A stretch of DNA of 64,000 nucleotides from the NCBI RefSeq assembly GCF_008831075.1, contig NZ_WBJX01000002.1, positions 620,001-684,000 of the forward strand, written 5' to 3'. A model generated the notes under the pieces. That model did no database searches. It had not been told where the DNA came from and saw only the letters and a list, made by a program, of their open reading frames with translations. Of this stretch, positions 59,503 to 64,000 are shown piece after piece. Position numbers and translations under genes: made by a program. Every line of letters starts with the position of its first letter. Positions within the stretch are counted from its first letter, which is position 1. Origin of the DNA: Pseudoclavibacter terrae (GTDB lineage: Bacteria; Actinomycetota; Actinomycetes; Actinomycetales; Microbacteriaceae).

Positions 59503-59808
59503 ATGACCGAAGAAGCACGCATGCCCATTCAGGCCTGGCGCGCAGCCAACATTCTGCTGGACGTCGTCGTGGCTCAATCCCCGACGGCAACTCCGGGCGA
59601 CAACGAGCGCGCCCATGGGGCGGCAGTGGACCCTCTTGTGCGGCCTCAGAACGAGATCGACGAGTCAATCGAGAGCGACCACCTTCTCGGTGCCGCCGCG
59701 ATCAACATAAGTTGGTTGACGTCGCAGCTGGCACAGATCCGGGGGCATGATCTGGTTGACGTCGTTGCTGATCTCAGGGCTTTCCTGCTTGGGGTCGTCG
59801 AGCAGTAG
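59503..59808 (+). CDS. Hypothetical protein
   Basis: A 101-residue protein, acidic and mostly helical (AWRAANILLDVVVAQSP, SDHLLGAAAINISWLTSQLAQIRGHDLVDVVADLRAFLLGVVEQ). No family is recognised. ATG 59503 has AGGA about 9 nt upstream, a weak site. The frame is free of stop codons and has reasonable codon use, but it is short and lies in the island, so it is a tentative gene. Confidence 0.45.
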   Translation: MTEEARMPIQAWRAANILLDVVVAQSPTATPGDNERAHGAAVDPLVRPQNEIDESIESDHLLGAAAINISWLTSQLAQIRGHDLVDVVADLRAFLLGVVEQ

Positions 59809-59897
59809 TCCCCCGCGTCCTAAGGGAACGCGTTGCTGCTTTGGGGTACCAGAGGGTGCGCGAAGCGCTACGAAATCGGTAGTACCCGTCCGGCTCA

Positions 59898-60776
59898 TCA
59901 GAGGAACATTTCTGGACGGCTGGCCCTTCGCATCGTTCGGATGAACTCGTCGACGACGAGGTCCCCGTCGGTGCGCCAAAAGAGGGAGATTGTCCGAGTC
60001 ACTGGCGGTTCCAAAGCCACACTTTGGACAGTCCTTGGCACGATATTTGAGGGTACGAGCGTGGAGCCCACGCCACGAACAGCAAATTCAACCGCAGCCC
60101 TCGCCTGCTCAGTACGCACCGCGACGATCGGGGCGAACCCACCGCTTCCGCATGTCTCGTCTAGAACCGCCGATAGGCCGTTCTCGCGACCAAACTGGAC
60201 CCATGCCTCGTGTTGAAAGCTCGAGATGGCTATGCGCGCGTCACCGCTCCATTGTCCGTACTTTGGCACCACGACGAATTCCTCCTCTCCCATGAGGAGG
60301 CTTTGACCATCCCAGGGGGACGGAGTGGGGCCAAAGCCAACGTCCAGGTCTCCCGACAGAACTGCTTCTGTCACCAGATCGCGATGACGGTACTCGGACA
60401 GGTGTATCTCTATTGATGGGTGCCGGACACGCCACGCATGCATTAGTTTCGGGATCACCCTGATGCTTAGGGAATAGACAGTGCCAACTCGCAGAAAGCC
60501 GGTCTCTCCAGCCCCGATTCCGCTGACCAGCCGCTCAAAGTCCACGATTTTAGCAATGAGTGCCTTAGCAGCGGGTAGCAGCGCACGGCCAGCAACCGTG
60601 GGCGTGACAGTCCGCGTCGAGCGATCTATGAGACGCAGGCCAACCTCCGATTCTAGGGCTGACACGTACCGAGAGACTGTGGGCTGGCTCACGAACAAGG
60701 CCTTCGCTGCCGATGAGAATGACCCGCGATCACAGACTTCGACAAAAGCATGAAGGTAACGCTCGCGCTTGTCCAT
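59898..60776 (-). CDS. LysR family regulator
   Basis: A 292-residue LysR regulator. The N-terminal helix-turn-helix is RGSFSSAAKALFVSQPTVSRYVSALESEVGLRLIDRSTR, followed by the substrate-binding domain with GTVYSLSIRVIPKLM and DLDVGFGPTPSPWDGQSLLMGEEEFVVVPK. It would activate or repress a nearby gene in response to a ligand. Start: ATG 60776 with GGAGGGG just upstream; the longer frame to 60896 lacks a signal. It is related to the second LysR at 62090. Confidence 0.88.
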   Translation of the reverse strand: MDKRERYLHAFVEVCDRGSFSSAAKALFVSQPTVSRYVSALESEVGLRLIDRSTRTVTPTVAGRALLPAAKALIAKIVDFERLVSGIGAGETGFLRVGTVYSLSIRVIPKLMHAWRVRHPSIEIHLSEYRHRDLVTEAVLSGDLDVGFGPTPSPWDGQSLLMGEEEFVVVPKYGQWSGDARIAISSFQHEAWVQFGRENGLSAVLDETCGSGGFAPIVAVRTEQARAAVEFAVRGVGSTLVPSNIVPRTVQSVALEPPVTRTISLFWRTDGDLVVDEFIRTMRRASRPEMFL

Positions 60777-61254
60777 GTGCCCCTCCATCCGTGTGACCAG
60801 GAGCGCCGCCTGGGGTGCGGCGCGATTTGCACACCCAAGTAGAGCATCCGAAATTTCCCCCTTGCCTGGAAGAGGTCCGTACGCTAAACCGAACATTCAG
60901 ATTCTGAATCCTTCCGCTACCGGGTCCGCATAGTTGCGGGAGCATCACGAACCAGCAGACAGTTACAGGAACGCGAATTCACTTGGTCGGGTTTTCTCCA
61001 GCTGTTTGAACGGAAACACCTTGTGCCAGGGAGACCGCGCTCGTAACTTGAGCCGCTTGGGGTCTGGCGGCGGCGTGCTTCGGCCGGTTCCACGTTCCCG
61101 TACTTTTGAACGCGGCGTAGAGCCATCTAGGGGATAGTGCTCCGCCCGGGGGGCTTGCGGTGAAACGTCTCTTCGACACCCAAGCCTCCCGCACCTCCCG
61201 TCACAGAGTCGATCTGACGCGAAGCAGTCCGTGTCGGTGCGTAGGGAATTCAAG
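60777..61254. other. Divergent intergenic region
   Basis: A 478-bp gap between the first LysR and the secreted protein gene. It must contain both promoters. I see no gene; short frames show no resemblance. Confidence 0.45.
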
Positions 61255-61896
61255 ATGACACAACGAGACAGTTCGAAGCCCCGCAGTGCGGAGCCCCCCA
61301 GGCGTTCTTTCACGAGCGCGTTGGTCTGGTCAGCACCGATCGTATTGAGTGTCACTGCGGCGCCGACGGCGATCGCCTCCGCCTCATGCGCTCCGCAGAC
61401 AGCAGCACAGCTGCAGGAGTCGCTGGCCATCACTGCTAGCGCAGGTCTGAGCCGCTATCGCTCCACTCGCGTGCCGCCCACTGCCCCCCAGGTTGAGTTC
61501 GTGAACTCCTACGAACCCTTGCTTGCCAGCGCGCTTGTCGTCCAGGATCCACCCGCCAACATTGCGACAACTACGACGTTGACCAGCTCGGTCGCGTGTC
61601 TCAGTGCTGGGACCTACACATTCACTTTCGGAGTAGCGGCCCAGAACGTGAATCCGCGGAATCTTTCCCTCACAACGGAACTCAGAGATGTGAGCAATGG
61701 AGCCCTTCTCTCTCGTGTTCTACTTGCCCAAACGACCAACTCAACGAGTCGAGACCATACATACCGAACTGTCACCATGCCGTTGACGCTCACGCGTCGA
61801 ACTCGCTTGACACTTTCCTATGCATGGTCATTCCTAGCAGGGTCGGGCCCCGGCGATGACATCGCCGTCACCTCGCCCGAGGTGCGCCAAAACTAG
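61255..61896 (+). CDS. Secreted protein with Tat-like signal
   Basis: A 213-residue exported protein. The N-terminus has a twin-arginine-like RRSFTSALVWSAPIVLSVTAAPTAIASA and probable cleavage near ASA, a form of signal common to surface proteins of Microbacteriaceae. The mature part is Thr/Ser-rich and beta-predicted (TLTSSVACLSAGTYTFTFGVAAQ, TVTMPLTLTRRTRLTLSYAW), with two cysteines. Function unknown. Start: ATG 61255 with AGGGA upstream; the GTG at 61231 is less likely. Confidence 0.62.
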   Translation: MTQRDSSKPRSAEPPRRSFTSALVWSAPIVLSVTAAPTAIASASCAPQTAAQLQESLAITASAGLSRYRSTRVPPTAPQVEFVNSYEPLLASALVVQDPPANIATTTTLTSSVACLSAGTYTFTFGVAAQNVNPRNLSLTTELRDVSNGALLSRVLLAQTTNSTSRDHTYRTVTMPLTLTRRTRLTLSYAWSFLAGSGPGDDIAVTSPEVRQN

Positions 61897-62089
61897 AGGC
61901 TCTCCAACGGAGGATGACACTCCGACGGATTCGGTGCGGCCTACAACTTCGGTGCGCGCATCTAGGCAGTTGCCGTGCTGGTACTTCAGCGACGCGGGGC
62001 ATGGTTGCCTTAGATGCGGCTCGGGTTCGAAGACGGCTGAGACCCCATTGCCCAACCGCAAAGAGCGATCGGCGGGTACCACACTGGAA

Positions 62090-62974
62090 TTACCGTGTTG
62101 TGCCGAGGTTCGCTTGCTCGGCGAAGGTCTGCATGAAGGCGGCGACGAGGGGATCGGGCTCGGAGCGTGTGTATGCGCTGATGAGTCGAGTTCGAGGCGG
62201 GTCTAGTCGAAGCTGCGCACCGTGGAATCCCGTGTCCAGAATGTTGGAGGGCACCAATCCCAGGCCCACTCCGGCCGCCGCATACCTGGGGACGGAGGCG
62301 ACCTGCGGAGTTCGTATAGCGACAACCGGTTCAAAGCCGGCCTCAGCCGCATAGTGATCAAGCACGCCGGCTAATCCGTGGTCGGCGGTGTAGTGGACCC
62401 AAGGATCCCCCGCGAGTTCGGCCATTCGCACTGAGCCTCTCCCTGCCAGCGCGTGATGGCGTTCGGAGATGACAACAAACTCCTCTTGGCCCACGGTCAC
62501 CGAGGGACCATCCCACGCGGCGGGCATCGGCGTGATTGCTACGTCTGCTCCCCCTGCGTTCATGCTCGCGACTACGGCGTCGACGGTTTGATGCTCGAGC
62601 AGGTTGACGGACGTCGCCGGATGACCACGAAACCAGGCCTCGAGCACTCCCGGCATGACTCCGAGTCCGATGGACGTGATCGTCGCAACCTCAAGCACCC
62701 CCGCATCAGCGTGGAGCAGCGCCCTCGCGGACGCTAGGGCGCGCCGTGAGTCAGCGAGCAATGCTCTTGCATGCGGTAACACGACGCGTCCCAATGGCGT
62801 CAAAACCAACTCACGTGGCAGCCGATCGAAAAGTCGTCCGCCCAGTTCGAGCTCGAGGCTCCGAACCTGCTGCGAGAGGGCAGGTTGCGAGATGCCCACG
62901 TCGACGGACGCCGCTGTGAACGAGCCCGACTCCACGACCCGGACGATGCATTCCCATTGCCGCAAATTTGCCAT
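62090..62974 (-). CDS. LysR family regulator divergent from the Old Yellow Enzyme
   Basis: A 294-residue LysR regulator with helix-turn-helix SGSFTAASVDVGISQPALSQQVRSLELELGGRLFDRL and a sensor domain with WDGPSVTVGQEEFVVISE and GLGLVPSNIL. It resembles the LysR at 59898 (same WDGxS...EEFVV and VPSNI segments), so the two are paralogues. It is 70 bp from, and divergent to, the OYE gene, the classical arrangement for a LysR target. A palindrome overlaps its start codon (62972-62988), suggesting autoregulation. Confidence 0.88.
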   Translation of the reverse strand: MANLRQWECIVRVVESGSFTAASVDVGISQPALSQQVRSLELELGGRLFDRLPRELVLTPLGRVVLPHARALLADSRRALASARALLHADAGVLEVATITSIGLGVMPGVLEAWFRGHPATSVNLLEHQTVDAVVASMNAGGADVAITPMPAAWDGPSVTVGQEEFVVISERHHALAGRGSVRMAELAGDPWVHYTADHGLAGVLDHYAAEAGFEPVVAIRTPQVASVPRYAAAGVGLGLVPSNILDTGFHGAQLRLDPPRTRLISAYTRSEPDPLVAAFMQTFAEQANLGTTR

Positions 62975-63042
62975 AAGCCGAGCTTATGACAGGTCGCCAC
63001 ATTGTTACTTTGACTTCGGCGTGTCTCATCGCCAAGCTCGGC
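62972..63042. promoter_or_regulatory. Candidate LysR operator region
   Basis: CATAAG-CCGAG-CTTATG (62972-62988) is a palindrome over the LysR start. GCCGAGCTT (62977-62985) recurs in reverse at 63034-63042 (AAGCTCGGC), next to the OYE start. Two inverted half-sites flanking the divergent promoters fit a LysR site. Confidence 0.5.
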
Positions 63043-63044
63043 GT

Positions 63045-64000
63045 ATGGAACATCTCAAAACCCCGATCAGGCTTGGTTCGCACCAGTTGGCCCACAGAAT
63101 CGTGATGGCCCCGATGACCCGGGCCCGCGCCGCTCAGCCCGGCAACATTCCCACGGCGCTCAACGCCACCTACTACGCGCAGCGCGCTTCTGCAGCCCTC
63201 ATCATCTCGGAGGCGACGCAGATCTCGCCTCAAGGGCAGGGATACAGTTTCACGCCGGGTCTTCATTCCGATGACCAGGTCGATGGCTGGCGTCTCGTCA
63301 CGAAAGCTGTCCACGACGAAGGAGGGCTGATCTTCGCCCAGCTCTGGCACGTCGGTCGGATGTCTCACGCGTCCTTCCACGGCGGCTATCCGCCGGTTGG
63401 GCCGAGCGCGCTCGACTCGGGAGCCAGAATATGGATCAGTCAAGGTGGGGTTGGGACCATGGTCCCGACGACCACGCCGCGCAGCCTCACTACTGACGAG
63501 ATCGCCGCCATTACTGAGGACTATCGAATCGCGGCTGCGAACGCCATCCGAGCCGGCTTCGATGGCGTGGAGATTCACGCGGCAAACGGGTACCTCATCG
63601 ATCAGTTTCTGCGCACAACGTCCAACGTTCGGACAGATGAGTACGGAGGCAGTGTCGAGAACCGAGTGCGTTTCGGGGCGGAAGTGGTTCGGGCAGTCGT
63701 TTCGACGATAGGGGCCGAGAAAGTTGGGATTCGGATCTCTCCGCAGATCAAGGCGCGCAACATGGGCTGTCCCGAGATCGAGGACACAGTCCTCTCGCTC
63801 GTCGACACCGTGGAAGAGATCGGGATTGCTTACGTGCACCTGGCCGAAGCCGACTGGGATGACGCGCCCGTAATCTCGACAGATTTCAGAGTCCGACTGC
63901 GGCAGCGCTTCAGCGGGTGCCTTATTGTTGCGGGCGGCTACACGCCGGCTAGCGCGAATGAGATCTTGGCAGACGGCCACGCCGATCTGGTGGCCTTCGG
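63045..64000 (+). CDS. Old Yellow Enzyme family NAD(P)H:flavin oxidoreductase (partial)
   Basis: The first 318 residues of an FMN-dependent ene-reductase, cut by the window end. The TIM barrel starts with LKTPIRLGSHQLAHRIVMAPMTRARA. IISEATQIS, IFAQLWHVGR, AGFDGVEIHAANGYLIDQFL (His-Asn pair for the substrate) and RTDEYGGSVENRVRF follow, as in N-ethylmaleimide/xenobiotic reductases. It would reduce activated C=C bonds of electrophiles or nitro compounds with NADPH. ATG 63045 follows the LysR-divergent region. Confidence 0.9.
   Translation, partial: MEHLKTPIRLGSHQLAHRIVMAPMTRARAAQPGNIPTALNATYYAQRASAALIISEATQISPQGQGYSFTPGLHSDDQVDGWRLVTKAVHDEGGLIFAQLWHVGRMSHASFHGGYPPVGPSALDSGARIWISQGGVGTMVPTTTPRSLTTDEIAAITEDYRIAAANAIRAGFDGVEIHAANGYLIDQFLRTTSNVRTDEYGGSVENRVRFGAEVVRAVVSTIGAEKVGIRISPQIKARNMGCPEIEDTVLSLVDTVEEIGIAYVHLAEADWDDAPVISTDFRVRLRQRFSGCLIVAGGYTPASANEILADGHADLVAF

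Larger units (their letters stand above)
57877..64000. mobile_element. Probable integrated genomic island (left part)
   Basis: From the tRNA fragment to the window edge the sequence looks acquired. It has lower coding density, long non-coding stretches, a frameshifted exonuclease related to phage-type enzymes, paralogous LysR regulators and an Old Yellow Enzyme. By the geometry of tRNA 3'-end integration, a full tRNA-Val should stand at the other end, beyond 64000. No integrase is seen here, so the extent and mobility are inferred. Confidence 0.45.

Noticed and set aside
57932-64000. Intact prophage
   Set aside because: No integrase, capsid, tail, terminase or lysis genes appear; only a frameshifted exonuclease hints at phage origin.
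1-64000. CRISPR arrays or insertion sequences
   Set aside because: No regularly spaced direct repeats and no transposase were seen.

Overview
The window comes from a high-GC Gram-positive chromosome, most likely a member of the Microbacteriaceae (Actinomycetota). The evidence is the high G+C content, a DUF7455/RpoD/type II topoisomerase neighbourhood, the glnA–glnE–glnA2 cluster, a lipoamide dehydrogenase–SucB pair, a minus-strand bacterial RNase P RNA and many leaderless promoters of the form TAnnnT followed 7 nt later by the start codon. I do not assign a genus.

Layout. 1–8.6 kb: the end of a topoisomerase subunit A gene, the convergent subunit B gene, an overlapping pair of alanine-racemase-like genes, a convergent GatD-like/MurT-like pair, a small zinc-finger-like gene and the primary sigma factor. 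8.7–18.6 kb: an MFS transporter, a PAC2 protein, leucyl aminopeptidase, Lpd and SucB, a membrane pseudokinase, a DUF4191 protein and an RDD protein. 18.6–25 kb: nitrogen assimilation, with a GlnR-type box, glnA, the adenylyltransferase glnE and a second glutamine synthetase. 25–28.3 kb: panB, a small protein, methionine aminopeptidase, polyphosphate glucokinase and RNase P RNA. 28.3–36.5 kb: an alpha-glucoside-like ABC importer (binding protein, two permeases, divergently placed ATPase), a DUF164 protein, a Nif3-like protein and a LacI regulator. 36.5–43 kb: a minus-strand operon of overlapping genes (acyl-CoA dehydrogenase-like, PIG-L/methyltransferase fusion, glycosyltransferase, unknown helical protein, FAD oxidoreductase, then aldose epimerase). 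43–57.6 kb: GH15 glycosidase, SMP-30 protein, two SDRs, a histidine-kinase-like ATPase, ohrR–ohr–oxidoreductase, several hypothetical proteins and a LAxTG-anchored C15-peptidase-like protein. 57.9–64 kb: a probable integrated element, bounded on the left by a 55-bp 3' fragment of tRNA-Val(TAC). It carries a frameshifted exonuclease, two related LysR regulators, a secreted protein and an Old Yellow Enzyme.

The most interesting locus is 2.7–6.6 kb. The small racemase-like protein has lost the PLP lysine but keeps the C-terminal catalytic tyrosine. The overlapping large protein keeps the lysine but has phenylalanine at the tyrosine position. Since an alanine racemase active site takes these residues from different subunits, the pair looks like an obligate heterodimer. 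The convergent MurT/GatD-like pair has lost the glutaminase cysteine (Gly93) and the MurT zinc ribbon, so it is unlikely to make D-isoglutamine from glutamine. Because many Microbacteriaceae have group B peptidoglycan, in which a diamino acid is joined to the alpha-carboxyl of D-Glu (the carboxyl MurT normally activates), I propose as inference that this locus makes and attaches a D-amino-acid cross-bridge.
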